From the NCBI GenBank assembly GCA_018716135.1, contig DVKG01000010.1:1-64000 (forward strand): a DNA stretch of 64,000 nt, written 5' to 3'. The notes beneath the pieces were generated by a model. The model saw nothing but the letters and a program-made list of their open reading frames with translations, was not told the origin of the DNA and ran no database searches. Both the position numbers and the translations under genes were made by a program. The DNA is from Scybalosoma faecavium. GTDB taxonomy: Bacteria > Bacillota > Clostridia > Christensenellales > Christensenellaceae. Below are positions 44,364 through 52,321 of the stretch, in pieces (the stretch's first letter is position 1; the number at the start of each line of letters is the position of its first letter).

Positions 44364-44388
44364 GAGACGCCGTGATGCGGCGTCTTTT
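44364..44388 (+). terminator. Terminator after the candidate guide RNA
   Basis: AGACGCCG-tgatg-CGGCGTCTTTT. Confidence 0.85.
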
Positions 44389-44427
44389 ACATGTCTGTTT
44401 AGTAACACTTAATTAACACTCAATATG

Positions 44428-44456
44428 TTGCAAAGCGGTGTGCGTTGTGGTAAAAT
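44428..44456 (+). promoter_or_regulatory. Promoter of the OLE-type RNA
   Basis: TTGCAA (44428-44433), a 17-bp spacer and TAAAAT (44451-44456). The transcript would begin near 44463, just before an ATCCGCA...TGCGGAT hairpin. Confidence 0.6.
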
Positions 44457-44462
44457 TAATTT

Positions 44463-45075
44463 TACTATCCGCAGTTTTTTTGCGGATATGTTTTAAAAAA
44501 CAATATTGATGGCGCAGTATCCTAGTCGGTACTGCCGGCTTCGAAGGCGGGGCTAAAAATCCGTCAAGGGCATATCGATGAAGTTCCTTGTGTTGGCCGC
44601 TGATGCCCAATCGGGGGCTGATGCTGGGAGTTAAGGTTTATGGGCGGCCTGTAACGGCATATAGGCTATAACCCATCTTCCGTGGAGACCCTGTAGGTGG
44701 AGAGCACCGACTCTTTACTGAATGGGATATAAACCTGCTATGCGGTTTGCAGCTGTGTGCAGTGTAGCCTGCCTTGAGTTGACGTTAAGGGATTCAGTGA
44801 GCACGCCCGGCCCCCATGGCCAAGGGCGGGTCTACGTGCGTTTTAGCTGATGAAATTGCGATTGGCAAAAGAGGATAGAAGCCGGATGTGTGCTGTTGAG
44901 GAAAGCTCCTAGGCTGTATTCGGCATATTTGGAGATTGTAGTGTGGACGATAACGGTAATTCAGTCGCGCAACGGGCAACCTTGCGAACCGGTCTTTAAA
45001 GGGAAACCGCTCCTATCGGCGACGGGGAGCAGACCGGGGAGAAAATCTACTGGACCAGAGCCGCAATGTTAATCC
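44463..45075 (+). ncRNA. OLE RNA (ornate large extremophilic RNA), probable
   Basis: About 610 bp with no credible ORF, GC-rich and full of short complementary segments (for example GCACGCCC...GGGCGGG...CGTGC around 44800-44840), between a promoter and a gene for an OapA-like membrane protein. OLE RNA is known as a ~600-nt RNA encoded just upstream of oapA in a neighbourhood with tlyA/yqxC, argR/ahrC and recN; that is exactly the order seen here. OLE with OapA forms membrane ribonucleoprotein complexes linked to stress and Mg2+ homeostasis. The identification rests on context and length; I have not aligned it to the covariance model. The 3' boundary is uncertain. Confidence 0.72.
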
Positions 45076-45123
45076 GATATGCCGCCATCTTTATTTTTTT
45101 GTTTTGCTGATTTTCTTTTGTTT

Positions 45124-45225
45124 AATAAGAGGTATCGCCCCGTCATTCAACAACTGGACGAAGGGCGAAGCCATAGACGTCACCCCGTCTCTATAGGCGG
45201 CGGGGAACATGTGTTCATGGTTATA
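45124..45225. repeat. Short palindromic mobile-element-like repeat, copy D
   Basis: The second copy of the repeat at 36782-36931, 102 bp long and lacking the central extra hairpin. It sits between the 3' end of the OLE-type RNA and oapA and ends six bases before the oapA Shine-Dalgarno. Confidence 0.7.
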
Positions 45226-45244
45226 ATTTTCAGGAGGAAAAATC

Positions 45245-45787
45245 TTGGCTGCAGCTAAGAAAAAAGGAATACGTTTTTGGGCGTTGAAAATTTTTTTCAT
45301 AACGCTTATTATTTCTTCCGCGTTTAGTGTAGTATCTGAAGTGTTTTTGGCAGAGCTGAGCGCAGCTCCGGCTGTTCTTGTGCTGCTGCTCATAATTGCG
45401 ATTGGAGTTTTATTCGATATTGTAGGTGTGGCGTTCGCGTCTTGTGCGCAGACGCCCTTTATATCTATGGCTTCTCGCAAGGTGGACAGCGCTCAGTCCT
45501 CGTTGAGACTTTTGAAAAACGCCGACGTAGTGAGCAATATCTGCAACGACGTCATAGGAGATATATGCGGCATAGTCAGCGGTGCGGCAGGTGCGGCGAT
45601 AGCCGTGAAATTTTCGTTTTTAAGCGGAGACGAATCTTCAATGTGGGTAGGAATAGCCATTTCGGCGATTATCGCCGCGGTGACAGTCTCCGGCAAAGCC
45701 GCAGGAAAGACGATTGCGATGAAGAACAACGTAAAAATTGTAGCGACGATGGGTAAGATAGCAGCGGTATTCAGCCGCAAGAAATGA
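45245..45787 (+). CDS. oapA: OLE-associated membrane protein A (OapA-like)
   Basis: A 180-residue membrane protein with four predicted transmembrane segments (about 12-38, 42-66, 97-122, 132-152) and a basic C-terminus ending FSRKK. A DxxxD motif occurs as NDVIGDI in the third segment, as reported for OapA, the protein that binds OLE RNA and brings it to the membrane. The start is a TTG seven bases after AGGAGG. Immediate linkage to the 600-nt noncoding region upstream and to tlyA downstream supports the call. Confidence 0.78.
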   Translation: MAAAKKKGIRFWALKIFFITLIISSAFSVVSEVFLAELSAAPAVLVLLLIIAIGVLFDIVGVAFASCAQTPFISMASRKVDSAQSSLRLLKNADVVSNICNDVIGDICGIVSGAAGAAIAVKFSFLSGDESSMWVGIAISAIIAAVTVSGKAAGKTIAMKNNVKIVATMGKIAAVFSRKK

Positions 45788-45797
45788 GGAATTTGCA

Positions 45798-46583
45798 TTG
45801 CAAAAGTCACGTCTGGATATAATTCTCGTAGAGAAAGGTCTCGCGCCCAGCAGAGAAAAGGCAAAGGCAATGATACTTGCCGGAGAGGTATTCGTGGGCG
45901 GAGCTGTTGTCACAAAGGCGGGAGAGAATTTCCCGAATGACGCAGATATAACGGTCAAACAGCCGGAGATACAGTACGTAAGCCGCGGAGGATTAAAGCT
46001 TGAAAAAGCGGTGAATCAATTCGGCTTATCGCTGGAGGGGAAAATATGCGCTGATATAGGAGCTTCGACAGGCGGATTTACAGACGTTATGCTGAGGAAC
46101 GGCGCGGTAAAGGTGTTTGCCGTAGATGTGGGATATGGGCAGCTGGCATGGAGCCTGCGCAGTGACGACAGAGTGGTCGTTATGGAAAGAACCAACGCGA
46201 GATATCTCACAGAGGAGCAGCTCAGAGCGCAATTTGCAAGTGTAGACGTATCTTTTATATCGTTGAAACTTATATTTCCGGCGTTAGTACGTATAGGAGT
46301 GAGCGAGCTGGTTACGCTGATAAAGCCGCAGTTTGAAGCAGGGCGTGAAAAGGTCGGCAAAAAAGGAGTGGTTCGCGACAGCTCTGTTCATGAAGAAGTC
46401 GTGCGAATGGTGTTTGCGTCGGCTGAGGAGTATGGATTTATGCCCCAGGCTCTGTCGTATTCTCCTATAAAAGGTCCTAACGGAAATATCGAATATATAG
46501 CTTATTATAAGCGTGAATGTGAAGCAGCTGAGATAGACGTCAAGGCGGCTGTAGCAGAAGCTCATCGTGAGCTGGACAGGTGA
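45798..46583 (+). CDS. tlyA: TlyA-family rRNA 2'-O-methyltransferase / hemolysin-like protein
   Basis: A 261-residue protein (YqxC in Bacillus). The N-terminal S4 RNA-binding domain (RLDIILVEKGLAPSREKAKAMILAGEVFVGG, residues about 5-36) is followed by an FtsJ-type SAM methyltransferase fold (DIGASTGGFTDVML, VDVGYGQLAW, DVSFISLKLIFP). Known members methylate rRNA riboses. The TTG start has GAGGA eight bases upstream and begins 10 bp after oapA. Confidence 0.92.
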   Translation: MQKSRLDIILVEKGLAPSREKAKAMILAGEVFVGGAVVTKAGENFPNDADITVKQPEIQYVSRGGLKLEKAVNQFGLSLEGKICADIGASTGGFTDVMLRNGAVKVFAVDVGYGQLAWSLRSDDRVVVMERTNARYLTEEQLRAQFASVDVSFISLKLIFPALVRIGVSELVTLIKPQFEAGREKVGKKGVVRDSSVHEEVVRMVFASAEEYGFMPQALSYSPIKGPNGNIEYIAYYKRECEAAEIDVKAAVAEAHRELDR

Positions 46584-46762
46584 TATATCAAATCGCCATG
46601 AGTCTATTCCGTTAAAATATGAGCAGATGTGTTGATTTATTTGTTAATTTCGTATAAAATATAATTAATTATGCACGTTTTGTCTATATTAGCGCATATC
46701 GGCGTTAGATAAAACGCGGATATAGCAGAAAAAACTACTTGTGACATGACATAGGGATAAAA

Positions 46763-47617
46763 ATGTATACATTTGCAATTATGACTAATCTCTCCAAGGA
46801 CCCAACTCTCGCAGTTACAAAGCGCGTTATGTCCGTTTTGGATGAGAAGAACATTGATTATTATTTTGACGGTGAAGTGGCTAGAGCGCTCGCGTCGCGC
46901 AAGACGTGCGAAGGTGTGGATATAGACGTTATGCTGGTGCTGGGCGGCGACGGCACGATGCTCACGGCGGCGCGCAGATATGCGCCCAAAAATGTAATGC
47001 TTCTGGGAATCAACCTCGGGCGTGTAGGTTTTCTCATGAACTGCCCTCTTGAAGAACTGGAAAAGGCGATAGATAATATTATAGCCGGGAATTTCCGAGC
47101 TGAAAACAGGATGCTGCTCTATGTTCAGGTGTTTAGTCAAGATGGGAAACGCAAGTTCGATTCTTACGCTCTGAATGAAGCTACACTTACGGCTCAAAGC
47201 AGCATGCGCATGGTAGATATAGCCATAGCTGTGGATAAAAATAAAGTAAACCGTATAGCGTGCAGCGCCGTTCTGGTATCTTCTCCTACAGGTTCTACAG
47301 GTTATTCGCTGTCAGCGGGCGGACCGGTCGTGGCGCCTGAGCTGGATGTTATGCTGATAACTCCCGTATGCTCTCATTCTATGATTTCGTGCAGCTATGT
47401 AATCAGCGGCGATTCTGAGGTCAGGCTGACTCCTGCCAGATCTGCGCCGATGCTGATATTGGACGGACTCCCGGGGATAGATCTGGAAATAGGCGATCAG
47501 GTGATAATTAAAAAAGCGGATTGCGGAGCGAAATTTGTACACTTTAAAGACAAAAACTTCTATTCGCTTTTGGGGGAAAAGCTGACAGAATGGACGGTAG
47601 ATAAGGGGGAAAAATGA
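46763..47617 (+). CDS. nadK: NAD kinase
   Basis: Phosphorylates NAD to NADP, 284 residues. The hallmark GGDG is at residues 61-64 (VLGGDGTML); the NE motif appears as LNEATLT, and the SSPTGSTGYSLSAGGPVV substrate loop follows. The spacing from tlyA is 179 bp, wider than in Bacillus. It overlaps argR by 4 bp. Confidence 0.96.
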   Translation: MYTFAIMTNLSKDPTLAVTKRVMSVLDEKNIDYYFDGEVARALASRKTCEGVDIDVMLVLGGDGTMLTAARRYAPKNVMLLGINLGRVGFLMNCPLEELEKAIDNIIAGNFRAENRMLLYVQVFSQDGKRKFDSYALNEATLTAQSSMRMVDIAIAVDKNKVNRIACSAVLVSSPTGSTGYSLSAGGPVVAPELDVMLITPVCSHSMISCSYVISGDSEVRLTPARSAPMLILDGLPGIDLEIGDQVIIKKADCGAKFVHFKDKNFYSLLGEKLTEWTVDKGEK

Positions 47618-48060
47618 AAGTAGACCGCCAAAACGCTATTTTAGAGATAATAGGCAGTGAGACAATAGAGACTCAGGAGGAACTGGCAAGAGCGTTGCTG
47701 GGACGAGGCTTTAAAGTTACTCAGGCTACGATCTCGCGTGACATCAAAGAGCTGCATCTCGTAAAGGTTCAAATTGAGGACGGTTCTTATCAATATGCTG
47801 TCAACGAGAGCAGCAATGTGCTTAATACGGAAAGATTGCTGCGAGTGTTTAAAGAAACTGTTCTTACTGTGCAGGATGCAGGAAATATTGTAGTAATTAC
47901 AACTATTGCCGCGAGTGCCAACGCCGCTGCTGAAGTCGTGGACAATATGGAAATAGAAGGCGTTGTAGGATGTATAGCCGGCGATAACACTATTTTTTGC
48001 GTGACAGTCCCGGGAAAAACAGAAGCTGTAGTGCAAAAATTCAAACAGCTTGTTAAATAA
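47614..48060 (+). CDS. argR: Arginine repressor ArgR/AhrC
   Basis: A 148-residue hexameric regulator of arginine metabolism. The N-terminal winged helix (QEELARALLGRGFKVTQATISRDIKELHLVKV) and the C-terminal arginine-binding/oligomerisation motif GVVGCIAGDNTIFCVT are present. Start ATGA overlaps the nadK stop. As an arginine sensor it could influence the downstream convergent polyamine operon, whose precursor is probably arginine; no ARG box was identified. Confidence 0.95.
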   Translation: MKVDRQNAILEIIGSETIETQEELARALLGRGFKVTQATISRDIKELHLVKVQIEDGSYQYAVNESSNVLNTERLLRVFKETVLTVQDAGNIVVITTIAASANAAAEVVDNMEIEGVVGCIAGDNTIFCVTVPGKTEAVVQKFKQLVK

Positions 48061-48077
48061 CAAAGAGGCGCATAACT

Positions 48078-49724
48078 ATGCTCTGCGAACTCACGATAAA
48101 AAATATCGCTTTAATAGACGATTTGACTCTTTCGTTTCAGGAAGGCTTTAATGTGATGACGGGCGAGACGGGCGCCGGTAAGTCTATTATCATAGATGCG
48201 ATGAATCTCATTACAGGGAGTAAGACTGATAAAGAGCTTATCACGCATGGCGCAGAAAAGGCGAGCGTGGAGGCTCTCGTTTTGCTGGGAGAAAACAGAG
48301 ACTTTCTTGAAAAATACGGAATTGAAGCTGAGGATGAGCTTGTAATATCCAGAGAGATTGCGTCTAACGGAAGAAGCGTAACCAGAATTAACGGTCGTAT
48401 GGTAAATCTGACGGTTCTGCGCGATATTGCATCTCATCTGATAAACATCCACGGTCAGAATCAGAGCCATACCATGATGGACGAGAGGCGGCACGTTCTA
48501 TTGCTGGACGCATATGCAGGCTCGGTTATGGATAAGCCTCTGGACGAGATGCAGGAGGCTTACAAAGAGTTTACTGCGGCAAAGAGAGAATTGGAAAAGC
48601 TGGAGATAGATGAGCGCGACAGGATGCAGCAGATTGACATGCTGACGTACCAAACAGCGGAAATAGAAAAGCTGCAACTCAGAGTGGGAGAAGAAGAGGA
48701 GCTGAACGATGAGAAGAATCTGCTGGAAAATGTAGAGCGTCTGGCAGAGAAGCTATCTCTGGCGCACCGGGCTCTTTCCGGCTCAGATTGTGCGCTTGAT
48801 TGCTTGAGTCGTGCAAAATCAGCTTTGGAATCTCTTTCAGGGATAGATGATAAGTACCAAAAATTGGCAGAACAGTTGAGCGAAGCATATTTCTCCGCTC
48901 AGGATGCCTCGTATGAAGTAGCGGCGCTGGCGGAGGAAATTCCAAACGATCCCACGAGGATTGACGCTGTGCATTCGCGCTTGGTTAAAATAAAAGAGAT
49001 AGAGCGAAAATATGGCAATACTATAGAAGAAGTGCTGGATTTTTATGAGAACGCATGCGCCAGATTGAACAGGCTTAAAGACAGTGCGGCTGAGCGGGAA
49101 CGTCTGGAGCAGGAGCTGACTAAGGCTCAAAAAAAGGCGGAAGATAAGGCGTCGAGAATTACAGACCTACGCAGAGCAGCGGCAAAAGAGTTGGAAAAAA
49201 TTCTTATTGAGCAATTAGCAGATCTCAGCATGAAAGACGCAAAGTTTGAAATACGTTTTTCAGAAAAAGAGCTGAGTTCTAACGGAGCAGACAAGGTAGA
49301 GTTTTATATTTCTGTAAATAAAGGAGTTCCGCCCGCTCCTCTTTCAAAGGTTGCATCGGGCGGCGAAGCGTCGAGAATTATGCTCGCGCTCAAGTCTGTT
49401 ACCGCAGATGCTGAGGATGCGGGAACGCTTATATTTGATGAGATAGACGCGGGAATAAGCGGAAATACAGCGCTTGTTGTCGGTGATAAAATGAGCGCTA
49501 TAGCCAAAGAAAGACAGGTGATTTGCGTAACACATCTGCCGCAGATAGCCGCTCAGACCGGAGCACATTTTTTTATCGAAAAGCATACAAAAGACGGCAA
49601 GACGAATACAGACGTCCGAAGAATAGAAGGAGAGGATCTGGTTCGCGAGGTTGCGCGTCTTTCGGGCGGCAGCATTACGAATACTGCTCTGGCTCATGCG
49701 CGCGAACTGCTCAAAATGGATTGA
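48078..49724 (+). CDS. recN: DNA repair protein RecN
   Basis: An SMC-like ATPase of 548 residues recruited to double-strand breaks. Walker A GETGAGKS is at 29-36, a central coiled coil spans about 150-370, the signature KVASGGEASRIMLALK and Walker B TLIFDEIDAGISG follow, and the C-terminal segment is VTHLPQIAAQTGAHFFIEK. It follows argR by 17 bp. The order argR-recN-spoIVB is conserved in Firmicutes. Confidence 0.96.
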   Translation: MLCELTIKNIALIDDLTLSFQEGFNVMTGETGAGKSIIIDAMNLITGSKTDKELITHGAEKASVEALVLLGENRDFLEKYGIEAEDELVISREIASNGRSVTRINGRMVNLTVLRDIASHLINIHGQNQSHTMMDERRHVLLLDAYAGSVMDKPLDEMQEAYKEFTAAKRELEKLEIDERDRMQQIDMLTYQTAEIEKLQLRVGEEEELNDEKNLLENVERLAEKLSLAHRALSGSDCALDCLSRAKSALESLSGIDDKYQKLAEQLSEAYFSAQDASYEVAALAEEIPNDPTRIDAVHSRLVKIKEIERKYGNTIEEVLDFYENACARLNRLKDSAAERERLEQELTKAQKKAEDKASRITDLRRAAAKELEKILIEQLADLSMKDAKFEIRFSEKELSSNGADKVEFYISVNKGVPPAPLSKVASGGEASRIMLALKSVTADAEDAGTLIFDEIDAGISGNTALVVGDKMSAIAKERQVICVTHLPQIAAQTGAHFFIEKHTKDGKTNTDVRRIEGEDLVREVARLSGGSITNTALAHARELLKMD

Positions 49725-49768
49725 GCGGGAAGATATAACAGCATAAAAGAGATAACAGGATGCACACT

Positions 49769-49803
49769 ACACCTTGCAACGAAATTGAGCGAGGTGTTTT
49801 ATT
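49769..49803 (+). promoter_or_regulatory. Hairpin that sequesters the spoIVB ribosome-binding site
   Basis: ACACCTTGC (49769-49777) pairs with GCGAGGTGT (49789-49797; one G-U pair) across an 11-nt loop and is followed by TTTATTTT. The 3' arm contains the GAGGTG Shine-Dalgarno of spoIVB. As with gap, a terminator-shaped hairpin and the ribosome-binding site coincide. Confidence 0.6.
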
Positions 49804-51066
49804 TTGCAGAAAAAGAGGTCAGGTTTTAGAACTGCGGCATCAATGCTCGCGGCTGTGATATTCGCGGCTGCGCTGGCATGTGCTTTTGAAATTTTAAAGT
49901 TGCCGGAACAGGTATATCTACAGAGCGGAAACGAAACTGAGCTGCGGACAGAGCTGCCTCTTTCTCTTAGTGCGTCTGAGGATACTGCGGATGCGATAGC
50001 TCTGAGCGGAGAAACTCTGGACGACGTTACATATTCTCTTTCAGATAAAGTAACAATTTCTTCCAAAGGCGAGGGAGAAGCAAAGTTAACGGTAAAGCTG
50101 TTCGGTATTCCGGTAAAGGATATAACTGTAACGAGTGCGGATGAGAAGCTTTTAGTCGCGGGAGGCGAATCTATAGGTGTGATGCTGTACACAAACGGCG
50201 CTCTTGTGGTAGGCTTGATGGAAGTTTCGGGAAATAATCCTGCGGCAGAGGCAGGTCTGAAACCGGGGGATATTATCGTTGCGGTAAATGGGACTGAAAT
50301 TAGAGACGCGCAGCATCTAACGGAGCTTGTAGAAGAAAACGGAGAGTCAGAGCTATCTCTCGGGGTTATGCGCGACGATAAAAGCCTTGAGCTGCAAATA
50401 ACACCGTGCAGAGACAGCTCTGACGGCGCTTTAAGGCTGGGAGCATGGGTGAGGGACAGCACGCTTGGCGTAGGGACGCTGACATATATCGACCCTGAAG
50501 AAAAAAGCTTCGGCGGTCTGGGCCATGCCATCACAGATTACGATACGGGCAGCTTGCTCAATGTAAAGGATGGGAAAATAGTGCTGTCGGATATTGTTGA
50601 AATTGTTAAAGGTGAGACAGGGGAGCCGGGAGAGCTGAAAGGTTATTTCAGTGTGCAGGGTGAGGTTTTGGGAAATATAGAGGAGAATACAAAATATGGG
50701 ATTTACGGCAGCTTGGAAAACAGCAGCTCAATAAACAGCGACAGCGTATATCCCGCTGCCAACAGAGACGAGGTGAAAAAGGGCAAGGCTAAAATACTTT
50801 GTACATTAGACGACACGGGCGTTCAGGAATACGAATGCGAAGTGACTAAAGTTTCGCATCAAAATTCTCCGGATCAGAAGAGCTTTACTATAAAAGTGAC
50901 AGACGAGAAGCTGCTTGAGTTGACAGGAGGTATAGTACAAGGTATGAGCGGAAGCCCTGTCATTCAAAACGGCAAAATAATAGGCGCCGTGACGCACGTG
51001 TTTGTGGACGACCCGACGCAGGGATATGGACTTTATATAGATTGGATGCTCGAGCACGATTCTTGA
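49804..51066 (+). CDS. spoIVB: SpoIVB peptidase (sporulation signalling protease)
   Basis: A 420-residue serine peptidase (S55) that, in the forespore, triggers cleavage of pro-sigma-K in the mother cell. An N-terminal transmembrane segment (about 9-29), a PDZ domain (about 115-195, IGVMLYTNGALVVGL through LELQITP) and the S55 domain are present. His241 (GGLGHAITD) and Ser384 (GMSGSPVIQNG) match the catalytic His/Ser spacing of the Bacillus enzyme. The start is a TTG. Its partner spo0A does not follow; the polyamine operon converges instead after 33 bp. Confidence 0.95.
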   Translation: MQKKRSGFRTAASMLAAVIFAAALACAFEILKLPEQVYLQSGNETELRTELPLSLSASEDTADAIALSGETLDDVTYSLSDKVTISSKGEGEAKLTVKLFGIPVKDITVTSADEKLLVAGGESIGVMLYTNGALVVGLMEVSGNNPAAEAGLKPGDIIVAVNGTEIRDAQHLTELVEENGESELSLGVMRDDKSLELQITPCRDSSDGALRLGAWVRDSTLGVGTLTYIDPEEKSFGGLGHAITDYDTGSLLNVKDGKIVLSDIVEIVKGETGEPGELKGYFSVQGEVLGNIEENTKYGIYGSLENSSSINSDSVYPAANRDEVKKGKAKILCTLDDTGVQEYECEVTKVSHQNSPDQKSFTIKVTDEKLLELTGGIVQGMSGSPVIQNGKIIGAVTHVFVDDPTQGYGLYIDWMLEHDS

Positions 51067-51099
51067 TTTGCAGAATTATGTAATACTCGTTTAAAGAGA

Positions 51100-52317
51100 C
51101 TAAACTATGCCCAATCTGTTTTTGAAATCATAGTAGCCAAAGTGGGTCAGCTGCTGTAGGCTGCCGTCTTTGCTCAGCTTCCATATATTAGGGAGAGGCA
51201 TACCGTTAAATGTGTTGTTTTTACAGGTAGTGTAAATTGCCATATCTCCGAAAATGAGCATGGAGCCTTCGTGCAGCTTTTCACGCAGAGAGTATTCCCC
51301 TATGACGTCGCCGGAAAGGCATGTAGGACCGGCCAAACGATAGACAAAACTATTCGAATTGCCGTCTATATTCTCAGCTTGGTAAAGAGGCGGGGTATAC
51401 GGCATTTCGATGACGTCCGGCATGTGACAGGCTGCGCTGGCGTCCAGAACAGCTGTTTTTATCCTTCCGTTTTCTACTATGTCTAAAACACGGCTTAAGA
51501 GATATCCTGCGTTCAGTGCAACTGCTTCGCCGGGCTCCAGATAGACTTGTAAATTCCATTTGTTTTGAGCATATGTAATGACGCTCTCGAGAAGTGGAAT
51601 ATCGTAGTCGTCTTTAGTTATGTGGTGTCCGCCGCCCATATTTAACCATTTCATACGAGGCAGAATATCGCCGAAGTTTTTTTCTACTGCCTTTAATGTG
51701 GTGAATAAATCATTGGAGTTCTGTTCACATAATGTATGGAAATGCAGACCGTCCAGGAGAGAAACCAGCTCGTCTGTCATATTAGTATTCCACGCTGCGC
51801 GAGTAGTCCCCAGGCGGCTTCCCTCGGCACAGGGGTCGTATATGTCGTGACCGCTTTGAGTAGAGCATTCGGGATTAATCCGCAAGCCTATGCTTTTGCC
51901 GTGTTCTTTGGCTTTTTTGCCGTATTTTTTGAGCTGTCGAGGCGAGTTGAATACGATATGATCTGCGTAGGTCAGAATTTCTTCGAATTCGTCATCGCGA
52001 TATGCTGCGCAAAAAACGTGAACCTCTTTATTAGGCATATGCTCGGCGCCTAGCCGAGCTTCGTACAATCCGCTTGCCTCCGTTCCGGAGAGATATTCAG
52101 AGAGCAGGGGATAGAAATCATAGTTGGAAAACGCCTTTTGTGCGAGCAGGATTTTGCAGCCGGTTTTTTCTGCGATAGATTTTAATGTTATGCAGTTTTT
52201 TAAAAGCTGCATCTCGTCTATTATGTAGCACGGCGTGGGCAGTGTGGAAAATAACGCATTGTATGGTATATTAGACAAACCTTCAAAAACGGGGTTTGTG
52301 TTATTCTGTTTATCCAT
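51100..52317 (-). CDS. nspC: Carboxynorspermidine/carboxyspermidine decarboxylase
   Basis: A PLP-dependent alanine-racemase-fold decarboxylase of 405 residues (start ATG 52317, 5 bp after the upstream stop; the longer frame to 52383 overlaps the preceding gene). The PLP Lys61 is in ILLAQKAFSNYDFYP; SGTEASGLYEARLGAE, LRINPECS and MGGGHHITKDDYD are family motifs. It decarboxylates carboxyspermidine to spermidine, the last step of the non-SAM polyamine route. Confidence 0.92.
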   Translation of the reverse strand: MDKQNNTNPVFEGLSNIPYNALFSTLPTPCYIIDEMQLLKNCITLKSIAEKTGCKILLAQKAFSNYDFYPLLSEYLSGTEASGLYEARLGAEHMPNKEVHVFCAAYRDDEFEEILTYADHIVFNSPRQLKKYGKKAKEHGKSIGLRINPECSTQSGHDIYDPCAEGSRLGTTRAAWNTNMTDELVSLLDGLHFHTLCEQNSNDLFTTLKAVEKNFGDILPRMKWLNMGGGHHITKDDYDIPLLESVITYAQNKWNLQVYLEPGEAVALNAGYLLSRVLDIVENGRIKTAVLDASAACHMPDVIEMPYTPPLYQAENIDGNSNSFVYRLAGPTCLSGDVIGEYSLREKLHEGSMLIFGDMAIYTTCKNNTFNGMPLPNIWKLSKDGSLQQLTHFGYYDFKNRLGIV

Positions 52318-52321
52318 AATA

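Noticed and set aside
44890..45072. 60-codon plus-strand ORF inside the OLE region
   Set aside because: No ribosome-binding site and no similarity; lies in the structured noncoding RNA.
44463..45075. Group II intron remnant or T-box
   Set aside because: No domain V or intron ORF, and no T-box GGNACCGC-type sequence; neighbouring genes fit OLE RNA far better.
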